Origin: Hyphomicrobiales bacterium
GTDB lineage: Bacteria > Pseudomonadota > Alphaproteobacteria > Rhizobiales > Xanthobacteraceae
Assembly (NCBI GenBank): GCA_016713235.1
Contig: JADJPN010000002.1
Span: 1-64,000, forward strand
DNA length: 64,000 nucleotides
Reading direction: 5' to 3'
Positions 38,962-47,802 of this stretch are shown piece after piece. The position numbers were made by a program, and so were the translations under genes. Each line of letters opens with the position of its first letter. Position 1 is the stretch's first letter. The notes under the pieces are model-generated. The model saw only the letters and a program-made list of their open reading frames with translations. It did no database searches and was not told where the DNA came from.

Positions 38962-39003
38962 TTACGGCGGGCGCATCCAGCGGCGCGCCCGCCGTAAGTT
39001 TTT
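38962..39003 (+). terminator. Rho-independent terminator of the metal-efflux operon
   Basis: 13-bp perfect stem TTACGGCGGGCGC / GCGCCCGCCGTAA around a 10-base loop, followed by GTTTTTAA, 11 bases after the last gene of the operon. It also overlaps the 3' end of the convergent gene. Confidence 0.9.
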
Positions 39004-39593
39004 AAGAGTTCACGCGTCCTGGCCAGCGCGAGCACACCGCGCGTGAAAGGGGCTCGCACATATGCGAAACGCGCCGGCCGGTGGCATTGCCGGAAATGGT
39101 GGCGACGGTGCCAGCCGGACAATTGCCCGCAACAACCTTCGACACATGCCCGCGCGATACGAAGATCGATCCGCCTGCACCGACCGGAGCGGGGCGAGCC
39201 GACGCGGCACCAACTGCTCACGAGATTGAATTGCGGGCCGGGGTCGCCGTAGCCTTGCGATACCATTTCCATTCGCATGGCATAGCCGCACCAAGCACCC
39301 GGCGCGCCGGAAGGACGCGTGGCGCCCATATTCGAGGCGAGCCACGAGCCGCCTAAGTTTACTCCCGTGAACGCGCTCGGTTGCGCGAGCGCAGTCTGCT
39401 GTATTCGTTGCGGAACCGCGATTCGTCCGCGGTACTGTAGTTGCGCCTGACGCTGTACGCGCGGAGATCCATATTCACCGCGAGCTTCTGCCGCAAAAAA
39501 CTCCTGCGCATTCATCGCTGAACTGGAATTGGAGACAAGGGATAGGGCCGTTGCTGCAAGAACTGACAGCACGGCGAACGGATATCTCGCCAT
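39002..39593 (-). pseudogene. Secreted CHAP-like protein, frameshifted
   Basis: Minus-strand gene with a signal peptide (about 1-26, ending SSSAMNA) and a domain resembling small rhizobial secreted CHAP/NlpC-like proteins. These carry a Cys in WCGYAMRMEM (about residue 100, the candidate nucleophile) and a later His. After FNLVSSWCRVGSP (near 39195) the frame goes off into arginine-rich shadow. The expected continuation (APVGAGGSIFVSRGHVSKVV, then ISGNATGRRV) lies in the third frame and ends at 39002. The histidine of SRGHVSKV would be the second catalytic residue. One indel restores a protein of about 196 residues. The unrestored frame would run on to 38910 across the operon terminator. Confidence 0.7.
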
Positions 39594-39739
39594 CGTATTA
39601 CTCCTCTGCCCCGCCGGAGCAGAAAACTAATCCGCAATGAGTCTTGAGCGTGGGGAGAAAGAGGAGCTTTCGCGAAACGGGAACTTTCGCGCCGGAAATC
39701 AGCGCGTCGTTATGCCCACATTAGAGCGTGTGGCGAAAA

Positions 39740-40345
39740 TCAGACGCGAATAAGCGCAAGCCAGTCACGAATGCGCTGATCGGGGTCCTGATTCTGCGTG
39801 ACGTCACTCACGACTGCGATCGAATCGGCGCCGGCTGCGAAAACATCCTTCGCATGCTCGAGCTTGATGCCGCCGATCGCGATCAATGGAATTTTGCCGA
39901 TCAGTTTTTTCCACTCGGTGATTCGCGCGTAGCCCTGTGGCGCGAAGGGCATCTTCTTCAGGGTCGTCTCATAAATCGGGCCGAGCGCGACGTAGTCGGG
40001 TTTGTGGCGCAGTGCGATCTCAAGCTCTTGGTGATCGTGAGTCGAGATGCCGAGCGTGATGCCGGATTTCTTGATGGTCGAAATGTCCGCGGTTTCGATA
40101 TCTTCCTGGCCGAGATGCAGGTGGTCGGCGCCCTCGGCGATTGCCGCCTGCCAGTAGTCGTTGATCACGACTTCGCACTTGGTGCCGTCTGCGGCTTTCA
40201 GCGCGTCCCGCACGAGTTCGCGTGCCGCGGGTGCGTCGAGGTCCTTTGCGCGGAGTTGCAGGGTGCGCACGCCAAGTTTCGCGAGCCGCTCGACCCACGC
40301 AACCGTATCGACAATCGGATAGAAGCGGTCAGGATGAGCGCGCAT
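39740..40345 (-). CDS. thiE: Thiamine phosphate synthase
   Basis: 201-residue TIM-barrel enzyme joining hydroxymethylpyrimidine diphosphate with thiazole phosphate. Seen are RTLQLRAKDLDAPAARELVR (start of the pyrophosphate site), VVINDYWQAAIAEGADHLHL with GQED after it, TLGISTHDHQELEIAL (the family's S-x-H motif), YVALGPIYETTLKKM and IPLIAIGGIKLEHAKDVF. The ATG at 40345 is chosen because it gives the normal length; a longer frame adds 17 non-conserved residues. It overlaps the end of thiG by 17 bases. Confidence 0.9.
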   Translation of the reverse strand: MRAHPDRFYPIVDTVAWVERLAKLGVRTLQLRAKDLDAPAARELVRDALKAADGTKCEVVINDYWQAAIAEGADHLHLGQEDIETADISTIKKSGITLGISTHDHQELEIALRHKPDYVALGPIYETTLKKMPFAPQGYARITEWKKLIGKIPLIAIGGIKLEHAKDVFAAGADSIAVVSDVTQNQDPDQRIRDWLALIRV

Positions 40346-41123
40346 TCGCAGTATTCGCGAAGGGGGTGCCGGTGACCGGAGTCGAGGGCTGCGCAATTTC
40401 GCGCGGCTTCATCATTCCGGCTTCAAAGGCGGCACGTCCGGCGTCGAGTGCATGCGCAAATGCTTTTGCCATCCGCACCGGGTCCCCGGAGCCAGCGACA
40501 GCGGTGTTGAGCAGCACCGCATCGTATCCCATCTCAAGTGCTTTGGCGGCATGAGACGGAGCGCCTAAGCCCGCGTCGATCACGAGTGAGACACCTCGAA
40601 GCTCGGCGCGCATGCGCCTCAAAGCTTCCTCGTGAAGGATGCCTTTGCCACTGCCGATCTGCGATCCCCACGGCATCACGACCTTGCAGCCGGCGTCGGC
40701 CAGGCGCTTTGCGACGGTCAGGTCCTCGGTGCAATAGGGAAACACCTCGAAGCCGTCGGCGAGAAGAATTTTCGTGGCTTCCAGCGTGCCGACGACGTCG
40801 GGCTGCAAGGTCGCCTTGTCGCCGATCACTTCGAGTTTGATCCATTTCGTGTTGAACAGTTCGCGCGCAAGCTCGGCGGTGGAGACCGCGTCTTCGACCG
40901 AGTAGCAGCCGGCGGTGTTCGGCAGTACTTTTACATTGAGTTCGCGGATAATGTTCCAGAATGCGTCGCCATCCTTGCCGCCCGCGTTTTCGCGCCGTAC
41001 GGAAACGGTGACGATCTCGGCACCCGACGCTTTCACTGCTTCCTGCATTACAGCAAGCGACGGATAGCGCGCGGTGCCGATCAGGAGGCGCGAGGAAAAT
41101 TTCTGTCCATAGAGTTCGAGCAT
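40329..41123 (-). CDS. thiG: Thiazole synthase
   Basis: 264-residue ThiG that builds the thiazole ring of thiamine from deoxyxylulose phosphate, dehydroglycine and ThiS thiocarboxylate. The substrate-imine lysine is in TKWIKLEVIGDKATLQPD (about residues 92-109). Also clear are VLPNTAGCYSVEDAV, VVMPWGSQIGSGKGI and SLVIDAGLGAPSHAAKALEM, then VLLNTAVAGSGDPVRMAKAF. One base separates it from the thiS stop. The last 25 residues (PREIAQPSTPVTGTPFANTA) are a disordered extension. Confidence 0.93.
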   Translation of the reverse strand: MLELYGQKFSSRLLIGTARYPSLAVMQEAVKASGAEIVTVSVRRENAGGKDGDAFWNIIRELNVKVLPNTAGCYSVEDAVSTAELARELFNTKWIKLEVIGDKATLQPDVVGTLEATKILLADGFEVFPYCTEDLTVAKRLADAGCKVVMPWGSQIGSGKGILHEEALRRMRAELRGVSLVIDAGLGAPSHAAKALEMGYDAVLLNTAVAGSGDPVRMAKAFAHALDAGRAAFEAGMMKPREIAQPSTPVTGTPFANTANARSS

Positions 41124-41124
41124 T

Positions 41125-41355
41125 TTAGCCGCCTTGCCGGGGAGTTACGATTTCAACACTGTCGCCGTCGCGGAGTATGCTTTCGTCCCAGCGCGTCCTG
41201 GTGATTACGCGCCGGTTGACGGCGATCGCAAAAAACTCGCCTTCCAGCTCAAGTTCCGTGAGCAATTCGCGCGGCGTTATGGCGCGAACCTGCTTGCGCT
41301 CGCCATTGATGGTGAGCGCGATTACGGTCTTTTCGTGTAGGGCTGCTTTCTGCAT
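41125..41355 (-). CDS. thiS: Sulfur carrier protein ThiS
   Basis: 76-residue ubiquitin-fold protein ending in the obligatory Gly-Gly (VEIVTPRQGG) that becomes a thiocarboxylate. ITPRELLTELELEGEFFAIA and VNRRVITRTRWDESILRDGD are the usual ThiS core. The first 12 or so residues (MQKAALHEKTVI) extend beyond most homologues, and an internal start is possible. It is the first gene behind the TPP riboswitch. Neither thiO nor thiC lies here, so dehydroglycine formation and pyrimidine synthesis must be encoded elsewhere. Confidence 0.85.
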   Translation of the reverse strand: MQKAALHEKTVIALTINGERKQVRAITPRELLTELELEGEFFAIAVNRRVITRTRWDESILRDGDSVEIVTPRQGG

Positions 41356-41358
41356 CTA

Positions 41359-41443
41359 CCGTCCCTCCGCCGATCTTAATCGGATCAGGTTCAAAGAGTT
41401 TGGCTTCTCGCCATCTCAGCCCAACCGCGGGCACCCCTCGGAT
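41359..41443 (-). promoter_or_regulatory. TPP riboswitch (THI element)
   Basis: On the minus strand the conserved THI-box blocks appear in order: GAGGGGTGCCCGCGG (P1/P2 side), GGCTGAGATGG, TTTGAACCTGATCCG and GATCGGCGGAGGGA just before the thiS start at 41355. These bind thiamine pyrophosphate, and the closeness to the start codon favours translational control of thiSGE. Coordinates are approximate by a few bases. Confidence 0.93.
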
Positions 41444-41514
41444 GCCGGGAACATAGGCGTTTGCCCCCCGGTCGCGCAAGGCTCCCGCGGGCATGGGTGG
41501 TAGTCTTCCGGGTG

Positions 41515-42474
41515 ATGAGAATCATGCTTCGTGCCGTGCTTTTTCTGTTGCTGGTTTTCCTGCTGCCTGTAGCCGAGCGGGCGTCGGGACAAGGCGCGCA
41601 TGCACCGGCGGTTCGGACCAAACCCGGCGCCTGTCTCTCACCAGGCGATCTATTCGACGAGGACGGGGATGTGGCGCGCAATCGCAAAGCGCTTGCCTCC
41701 CGCGATCTTTGCCTGCGGCTTGAAGTGTTTACCGAAGGCCGGCTGCATTGGGTGCTGCAAATCATTCAGAACAGAAAGAATCCGAACGGGCCGCTCTGGG
41801 TGGTGCCTCACGACGACGAGGACGTTGCGTTCGATTCAGCGGTCTACGGCGTGCTTCGCTACGGCGGCACGGTGGTTGCGGTCGAGCAAAATCACAACCG
41901 GTACAACCGGATTGGAAAGCGCAAACAGGATCCGAACCGGAATTTTCAGGTACGCGGCGAGGGTAAGTGCCGCTTGCAACTCTCGCGCTCGCCGGAGTTT
42001 ACGCGCCAGCACATGCGTTGGCGCCGGAAGGGCCAGCCGGTGATTGCGCTGCATACCAACAAGCCTGGGTTCGATATTGTGCCTGAGCCTGACGAAGAGA
42101 AGAGCAAGGGCAATGTCTCGATCGGGATCGAGCGCAAGGAAGACTCGAACATCACCGAGTTTCCTGCCGCCCGCCCGATCCGGGCTCGCTCGCCGGACGA
42201 CACACTTATATATGTAGCGTCACAGGAGCCTCCCGGCTCAGATGCGCAACTTGGGCGTTTTGTCGCCGCCCTGAATGCGAGCGGTATTCACGTGCTTTAC
42301 GAGCATGTCGAACGGAACGACTGCTCCCTGTCGAACTACGCAGTGCTGCGCAATCTCGCTTATGTGAACATCGAGGTTGTGGATGAAGATAATACCGGCG
42401 CGCAGGAGCGGATGATCGATGCCGTGATGCGGCTGATCCGGGCAGCGCAGGGCCCGCTCGGAAGGCCGCGCTAG
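41515..42474 (+). CDS. Secreted zinc-carboxypeptidase-like protein (M14 / aspartoacylase-like motifs)
   Basis: 319 residues with a signal peptide (about 1-26, MLRAVLFLLLVFLLPVAERA). The rest carries what look like metallocarboxypeptidase landmarks: an HxxE zinc site in VVPHDDEDVAF (His about 98, Glu about 101), DPNRNF (about 141-146, compare the D-x-NRN substrate motif of M14 enzymes), and ALHTNKPGF (about 180) as candidate third ligand. Overall similarity to any named enzyme is low. A related suggestion is N-formylglutamate amidohydrolase or AstE-type amidase. It is divergent from the thi operon, and a start 18 codons upstream is less likely as it adds basic residues before the signal peptide. 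Function inferred from motifs only. Confidence 0.55.
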   Translation: MRIMLRAVLFLLLVFLLPVAERASGQGAHAPAVRTKPGACLSPGDLFDEDGDVARNRKALASRDLCLRLEVFTEGRLHWVLQIIQNRKNPNGPLWVVPHDDEDVAFDSAVYGVLRYGGTVVAVEQNHNRYNRIGKRKQDPNRNFQVRGEGKCRLQLSRSPEFTRQHMRWRRKGQPVIALHTNKPGFDIVPEPDEEKSKGNVSIGIERKEDSNITEFPAARPIRARSPDDTLIYVASQEPPGSDAQLGRFVAALNASGIHVLYEHVERNDCSLSNYAVLRNLAYVNIEVVDEDNTGAQERMIDAVMRLIRAAQGPLGRPR

Positions 42475-42762
42475 GGCTGCTTTTCGATCACGAAATTTCG
42501 ACTGGCCCCGGTAATCCTCCTGAAGCAAACTACAACTGCGCTGGCGAACAGGGCGGGAAGTATAGCGGGCAAAGGACGCAACCGGCGAATAACCTTGTGG
42601 CATCTTGGCTTTTTGGCTTCCGTGGGAAGCTGGCGCCGTTGCCCCGGTCTCGCGCCGGAGCGTATTCTTTACCCCGACACTCTCCGACCTCTAGCCTAAA
42701 GCGCGAACAAATCTCTGCCGGACAGGAATCGTGTTTCTGTCGGCCAATGTGAAGCGAGTAGC

Positions 42763-43575
42763 ATGGACGACTTCGTCGACGTCGAGATGATCAAGGACGG
42801 CGCCCGGACTCAAGGGCGCCACAAGCTGCCACTGAAAATCGGACGGGGCACGGGAAACAGCATTCGCATCGGCCACGAGCCCAACGATCAGACCGTCTCG
42901 CGCGTACACACGGTGATTGAGCTTTCCGGTGGCCGTTTGCAGATCGTCGACAAGAGTACCAACGGTACTCTTTATAATGGCCGCTCGATGAAGACGGGGG
43001 AGGCCGTGGAATTCAACGACGGCGACCGCTTTGAAATTCGCGGCCATCAGTTTCGCGTGGCGCGCGCCAAGCGCGACCCCAGCATTCCGATTTCGTTCTA
43101 CGCGGCGATCCGGCTCGGCGGCGAGCAGAAACTTTTCCCGGTCGGCGAGACGCTGCTGCTATGCGTGAAAAGCGCGAACGGCATCCGCTTCGAGGAAGCG
43201 CCGATGACGCCGGGCACCAATTTTCAGGACATCATCGGTCGTCAGCGGCTTGAAGGTGAGAACCTGATTGCCGTCATTCATGCTGGCGGAAAACTCGGCG
43301 TCGTGAAATCCGCGGCCGATGCGAAGGCGCCGGTCGTCGTAAACAACCACACGCAGGTGAAGAATGGCATGCAGGTTGATCTGCGCCCGCTCGATGTCGT
43401 GAGCGTCGGCGGCGTGCCGGTGGACATCCTGCTCCCCGACATGAAGGCGAGCCGCTGTCACAATCACACTTGCCGTCTGCTCAACCCATACGATCCGCAC
43501 GGAAACTGCCGGTGGTGCGGACACCGGCTTACCGAGGGCGTCACCGAAATCGCCGCCGTAAGAAAGAAGCGCTGA
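42763..43575 (+). CDS. FHA-domain protein with C-terminal zinc-ribbon-like motif
   Basis: 270-residue cytoplasmic protein. The N-terminal FHA domain (about residues 20-100) has all phosphothreonine-binding landmarks: KIGRGTGNSIRI, TVSRVHTVIELSG and VDKSTNGTLYNGRS. A middle domain of unknown type (about 110-220) is followed by a Cys/His cluster RCHNHTCRLLNPYDPHGNCR then WCGHRL (about 231-256), arranged like a zinc ribbon. It opens the six-gene FHA/VWA/PP2C cluster and lies 6 bases before the next gene. A role as adaptor that reads phosphorylated partners is inferred. Confidence 0.8.
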   Translation: MDDFVDVEMIKDGARTQGRHKLPLKIGRGTGNSIRIGHEPNDQTVSRVHTVIELSGGRLQIVDKSTNGTLYNGRSMKTGEAVEFNDGDRFEIRGHQFRVARAKRDPSIPISFYAAIRLGGEQKLFPVGETLLLCVKSANGIRFEEAPMTPGTNFQDIIGRQRLEGENLIAVIHAGGKLGVVKSAADAKAPVVVNNHTQVKNGMQVDLRPLDVVSVGGVPVDILLPDMKASRCHNHTCRLLNPYDPHGNCRWCGHRLTEGVTEIAAVRKKR

Positions 43576-43581
43576 AGCAAC

Positions 43582-45612
43582 ATGATCAGATTTCCGATCC
43601 TGCTCGACATCTACCAGCGTGGCGACGGACCGCTGAAGCGAGTCGAGCGAATTTCGCTCCCGGAAACGGGTGACTACTCCATCGGCCGGTTGTCCGAAAA
43701 TCAGATCGTGCTCGACACGCCTGAAGTTTCGAAGCGTCATGCCACGCTGATCGTTCGCGAGGACGGTATTGCGGTGTCCGATCGCGGCAGCACCAACCGC
43801 ACGTATATCGGCGATACCGAGGTCGATATCTCGCCTTGGGATGGTGCGCTTCCCATTCGCATCGCGCAGTTCGAGATTCATCTGGTTGCGCATACCGCAG
43901 CGAGCGCTTCGGAAACCAAGGTCAATGTCCCACAGGATAATGCGACAAGGGCGCTTGCAAGCGGCACTCCCGCTCCGGCACCCGCGCCGCGCGGCCAGTC
44001 GATCGAAGTTGCGCTGAACGCGCCGAGCGCGCCGGACGAAATGCGCTTCCCGCGCAATGTCTTCAAGAGCGAGATCGTTTCCGCATCTGACATCAAGTCG
44101 AGCGAATATTTTGCTGGTGAGAGTACCTATCTCACGGTGGGTGCGGGCCTTGGCAGTTTCGTCTGGGCCGATCACCTGCGCATTTTCGGTGTGAGCAAGA
44201 ACGACATTCGCGCCATTGGCGATGATGTCACGCCTTATGCCAACTACCAGCGGCTCTGCCGTAATTCGCAGATTCCACCGCATGAACGGCTGCGCTCGAA
44301 CTCGCAGTCCACCCCGGACAATATCTGGGGGTTTCCTGGCTATGCGAGCCGGGAAACGTGGAAGGATTTGAAGGAATTTCGCTTCGGCGGTCTTACGCAT
44401 ATCTTCCAGGTCTTCGGCGAAGCCTCACTTGCGCAGACTTTCACGCCGCGTTCCGGCGAAGTGTTCAAGTCGATCGACAGCGAAGCGCAGCGTATTGGCT
44501 GGCGCGAGATGTTCGTCGCAGGCCGCGTGCTCGGCATTCGTAAGACCAATGACGAGCGCTATGCGGTCGCCTATCGCGTGCCGGAGGATCAGGCGCGCGG
44601 CGGTGTGCGCGAACGCATCATGATCGGTAAATTCCTGCACATCTCGACCGGCTATCCGGCGACGCGTTTCACCGATGACTTGCAGGCTTTCAAGGCGCGC
44701 TTTCCAGAAGAAGCGCGCGTCTTTAATGCTTATGAGAACCACGAGGTCGTCTATCGCTCGATCGAGCAGAATTCGATGCCGGCAACCATTGTCGTCCGCG
44801 GCCGTGGTATCGTCGCCTCGCGTATTATCCAGCGGTTGTACGAAGCGCGGAGTAAGAACAAGAACATCACGATCGTTCATCAGATGCGCAATCCGATCGC
44901 CAAGAACGAAGGGTATCGTTACAAGCGCGCGCAGCGTTACGTTTACAACCACATCGAGAACCAGGCCTTCAACTGGCCCAAGGGAACCTGGGGCGGCCAG
45001 TTGCTGCGCGAGACCGATCGCGCGTCGCCGGAAGAGCGCCTGAAGATTTACGAGGCACTTGGCGGTACGACGACCGCCGATCGCCGTGATTGGCGCAATA
45101 TCATCCAGTTGGGCCTTGGCGATGGCTGGTACAAGCCGGTGTTCGGGCACTTCGAGACGCTCGAACTCGTGAAGACCGATCAGGGTCCGAAGATTCAGAT
45201 GCGCCTGAAGGCGCAGCCTAATCAGCCACCAGTCGAAGTAGTCGCGGACTATGTGGTCGATTGCACCGGATTAATCGGAGATATATCGCATTCGCCTCTA
45301 CTGCGCGATCTCGTTGAGACTTATAAATTGCCGCGAACGCTCGGCGTTGGCGGCGGCAAGGTCGGAGGCATCTTTGTGACCTCCGATTTTGAAATCGCGG
45401 CGCTGCGAAACGGCAGCGGACGCACTTATGCAGCGGGACAGATCACGCTCGGCGGCCCGCAGCCCGGAGTCGATACGTTTCTCGGCATGCAATATTCGGC
45501 GCTGCGCTCAGTCGATCACCTCGCAATTTTAGGTGCGCCTAACGTTTCTCTGTTCGGGCCGCTGCGCTCGTTCTCGCAATGGATCAAATGGTGCACTAAC
45601 ACGAAGCCGTAA
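43582..45612 (+). CDS. FHA domain fused to a flavoprotein monooxygenase-like domain
   Basis: 676 residues, intact. The FHA domain occupies about 1-105 (YSIGRLSENQIVLDTPEVSK, RHATLIVREDG, DRGSTNRTYIGD). A Pro/Ala-rich linker (about 115-150) leads to a large oxidoreductase-like region. A first dinucleotide-binding fold is STYLTVGAGLGSFVWADHLR (about 179-198), a second is ATIVVRGRGIVASRIIQRL (about 400-418), and VVDCTGLIGD (about 560) resembles the ATG-type loop of flavin monooxygenases. The closing segment YAAGQITLGGPQPGVDTFLG (about 617-636) resembles their GD loop. The spacing of two Rossmann folds is that of class B FAD/NADPH monooxygenases or lysine N-hydroxylases. Substrate unknown. FHA on such an enzyme is unusual and suggests phosphorylation-dependent targeting. 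Confidence 0.72.
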   Translation: MIRFPILLDIYQRGDGPLKRVERISLPETGDYSIGRLSENQIVLDTPEVSKRHATLIVREDGIAVSDRGSTNRTYIGDTEVDISPWDGALPIRIAQFEIHLVAHTAASASETKVNVPQDNATRALASGTPAPAPAPRGQSIEVALNAPSAPDEMRFPRNVFKSEIVSASDIKSSEYFAGESTYLTVGAGLGSFVWADHLRIFGVSKNDIRAIGDDVTPYANYQRLCRNSQIPPHERLRSNSQSTPDNIWGFPGYASRETWKDLKEFRFGGLTHIFQVFGEASLAQTFTPRSGEVFKSIDSEAQRIGWREMFVAGRVLGIRKTNDERYAVAYRVPEDQARGGVRERIMIGKFLHISTGYPATRFTDDLQAFKARFPEEARVFNAYENHEVVYRSIEQNSMPATIVVRGRGIVASRIIQRLYEARSKNKNITIVHQMRNPIAKNEGYRYKRAQRYVYNHIENQAFNWPKGTWGGQLLRETDRASPEERLKIYEALGGTTTADRRDWRNIIQLGLGDGWYKPVFGHFETLELVKTDQGPKIQMRLKAQPNQPPVEVVADYVVDCTGLIGDISHSPLLRDLVETYKLPRTLGVGGGKVGGIFVTSDFEIAALRNGSGRTYAAGQITLGGPQPGVDTFLGMQYSALRSVDHLAILGAPNVSLFGPLRSFSQWIKWCTNTKP

Positions 45613-45658
45613 GTCTTCCTGTGTCGTTGCATAGAAATAAGAATTGTAGGGGGCTTCA

Positions 45659-46138
45659 ATGGTGCCGACATTAAAGGGCCGGTGGTTGACCAGAATTCTG
45701 CTTTTTCTCTGGATCGGCGTGCCGATTACGTTTCTATTCTCGCTTTATGTCGCCGGACCGGGGAGCCCTGCGCTACCGTACATCGGCTGGCACTATGATC
45801 TCCTGCCGTTCCAGATTCTCTCGTTGATTTTGCTCGTCGGTCTCGTGATGGACCCGGTTTATTTTTATGCGCAGCAATTCCGCTGGGAGCGTGACTGGCC
45901 TTTTGCGTACTTCTTCTTCTTTTCCATTATAGAATTCGTGATCGTGCTCGCGCTCGTGTGGTGGGGCGTTCTCGATTTCACGCGCTCGCGCTCGGAGCTT
46001 CATACGTCGGAGAATTACCTTCTCTTCACGGTTCACTTCGGCTGCGTTTTCATTCTTTCATTCGTCGCGGTCCTCGGTCTGATTCAGATTTTCATGATCC
46101 GCTGGCGATTCAAGAGTGGCGAATGGGGTAGGATGTGA
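45659..46138 (+). CDS. Four-helix inner-membrane protein of the FHA cluster
   Basis: 159 residues with four transmembrane helices: about 12-32 (ILLFLWIGVPITFLFSLYV), 48-68 (LLPFQILSLILLVGLVMDPV), 82-105 (FAYFFFFSIIEFVIVLALVW) and 124-148 (LLFTVHFGCVFILSFVAVLG). No known family. Its GTG-starting neighbour overlaps the stop codon (GTGA), so the two are co-translated, and it may anchor the VWA protein. Confidence 0.78.
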   Translation: MVPTLKGRWLTRILLFLWIGVPITFLFSLYVAGPGSPALPYIGWHYDLLPFQILSLILLVGLVMDPVYFYAQQFRWERDWPFAYFFFFSIIEFVIVLALVWWGVLDFTRSRSELHTSENYLLFTVHFGCVFILSFVAVLGLIQIFMIRWRFKSGEWGRM

Positions 46139-47802
46139 GTTCTAGCCGCGGGAAGCTGCTGCCGGCGCTCGTCGTATGCGCCTGCATCGGTTTTCCGGGA
46201 GGCACGCAATCGCAGACGCCTTTCGTGCCTGCGACGAACATTCGCGACAATATCGCGACCACGATCGAGAACATTCGTCTCCTGCGCGGCGTGCCTGACG
46301 GCACGGTTTCCTGTCGCGGCAATCGTGCCGGGCCGCGGCCGACGATTCGCTGCGACGTGCGTTACGTCGATAATATCGCGGTCACAGGAATTGAAATCAC
46401 GGAGCGGGACAATCCCGCAAATGCCTGGACCGCTTCCTTCCGTCCGTTCATGCACGAGGAGGACGAGACCGCATATTTGCTGCTCATAGACCGCAGCAAT
46501 GCGTCGCGAGCCGAGAGCATTCGGCGCTCGACACAGGATCTTGCGGAACTTTTTTTCCAGATTGCCGTTAAGCAGCGTGTAGCCGTTGCCGCGTTCGATA
46601 CGAAGCTGGAGATTCTTCAGAAGTTCACGGGCGACGGCAAGGCGGTCGCGGCCGCGCTCGATAAAATTCGTCCCGGTGCGAATACGACCGAGCTATACCG
46701 ACTTTCGCTCGAAGCGGTGCAGACGCTCGGTCAGTTCGACGCGCCGCGCAAGGTCCTCGTAATTGCGTCGGACGGCAAGTTCGACGACACGGCCTATCGC
46801 CACAACCAGGTTGCGCAGGAAGCGAACCGGGCGAATGTCCGTATCGTCACGATCGGCTATTACGAGAACGCAGCCGACGTGCGCGACTTGCAGTCCCTGC
46901 GGCGGCTAAGCGGCGATACGCGCGGTTTTTTCTTCGAAACACCCGGCGCGCAGCGCGGGCTTACACCGCGCGGTCGCAACGAGTTTCTCGCGCGTCTGCA
47001 TGCGGGTGTGATCGTTGAAGCCGAAGCGCTTGCGCGTGGCGTGCCGCCGGCCTTGCGGGTTTCGTTACGTCATCCGCAAGGCGCTACGACCTCTTTCGCC
47101 GTCGTACTCAGGGCGGGTGTCGCAAATCCCGGCAGCGGGAACGACCCGACCACGCCGATGGGAGATGAGGGTTTTCTGCACCGCGCGTTATCGTGGATCG
47201 TCGAAGACTTCACACGCACGGCCGCAATTCTCATCGGTACGGTAATTCTTTTGTTTGGCTCTCTGATCTCGGGGTTTGCCTGGCGTTCTTCACGTAGAGG
47301 TGTTGCAAAAGCCGAGCCCGAACCCGTGGCGCCTGCGCCGACGCCGCAACTTCTTCATGAGGAACCGCCGACCCATGTTGAAGTGGACGCAGCCGAAATT
47401 CCGGCGCAGGCCCGGCCGATGGAGGCCGGACAAGCAGGGCCAATCGCCTGGCTCGAATTCAATGGCGAGCCCGGCACCGTTCCAATCTAAAAGGCGCGCA
47501 TTGCCATCGGCCGGGAGCGGGACAATGATGTGGTGACCGACGCACAGGAGCTTACCGTTTCCCGGCACCACGCGCTGATTTCTATCGGGCCGGACGGGTC
47601 TTTTCATATCGTGAACCGATCGAAGGACTATCGCGACCAGCCGAATCCAATTCTGATCAATGGCGTACCCCGCGATAGCGGAACAATTGCTGACGGAGAT
47701 GTGATTAAACTTGGGACCGGAAATTACGGTTTCTTGTTTCGCGATGCCCGAGAAAGCAGTCAATGGCGCAGCAAGCAGCCGACAGGACAGGGTGAGAGAT
47801 AA
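46135..47802 (+). pseudogene. VWA-domain membrane protein with C-terminal FHA domain, split by a nonsense codon
   Basis: Reads as one 555-codon frame with a single in-frame TAA at 47488-47490. Domains are a signal peptide (about 1-27), a von Willebrand A domain (about 105-290; a degenerate metal site LLIDRSNASR where DxSxS is expected, then VLVIASDGKFDD), one transmembrane helix (about 361-382, AAILIGTVILLFGSLISGF), and a basic linker. After the stop comes an FHA domain (RIAIGRERDNDVVTDAQ, ELTVSRHHALISIG). A CAA-to-TAA change would explain it. The truncated 451-residue product keeps VWA and anchor but loses FHA; a reinitiated fragment would lack the first FHA strand. Start is GTG overlapping the previous stop. 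Marked pseudogene, though the VWA part could still work. Confidence 0.75.

Noticed and set aside
42475..42762. Coding sequence between the M14-like gene and the FHA cluster
   Set aside because: 288 bases with only shadow frames; it probably contains the promoter of the FHA cluster, but no motif could be assigned.
43159..44400. 413-codon antisense frame across the first two FHA genes
   Set aside because: Opposes two conserved FHA domains and has Arg-rich composition; shadow.
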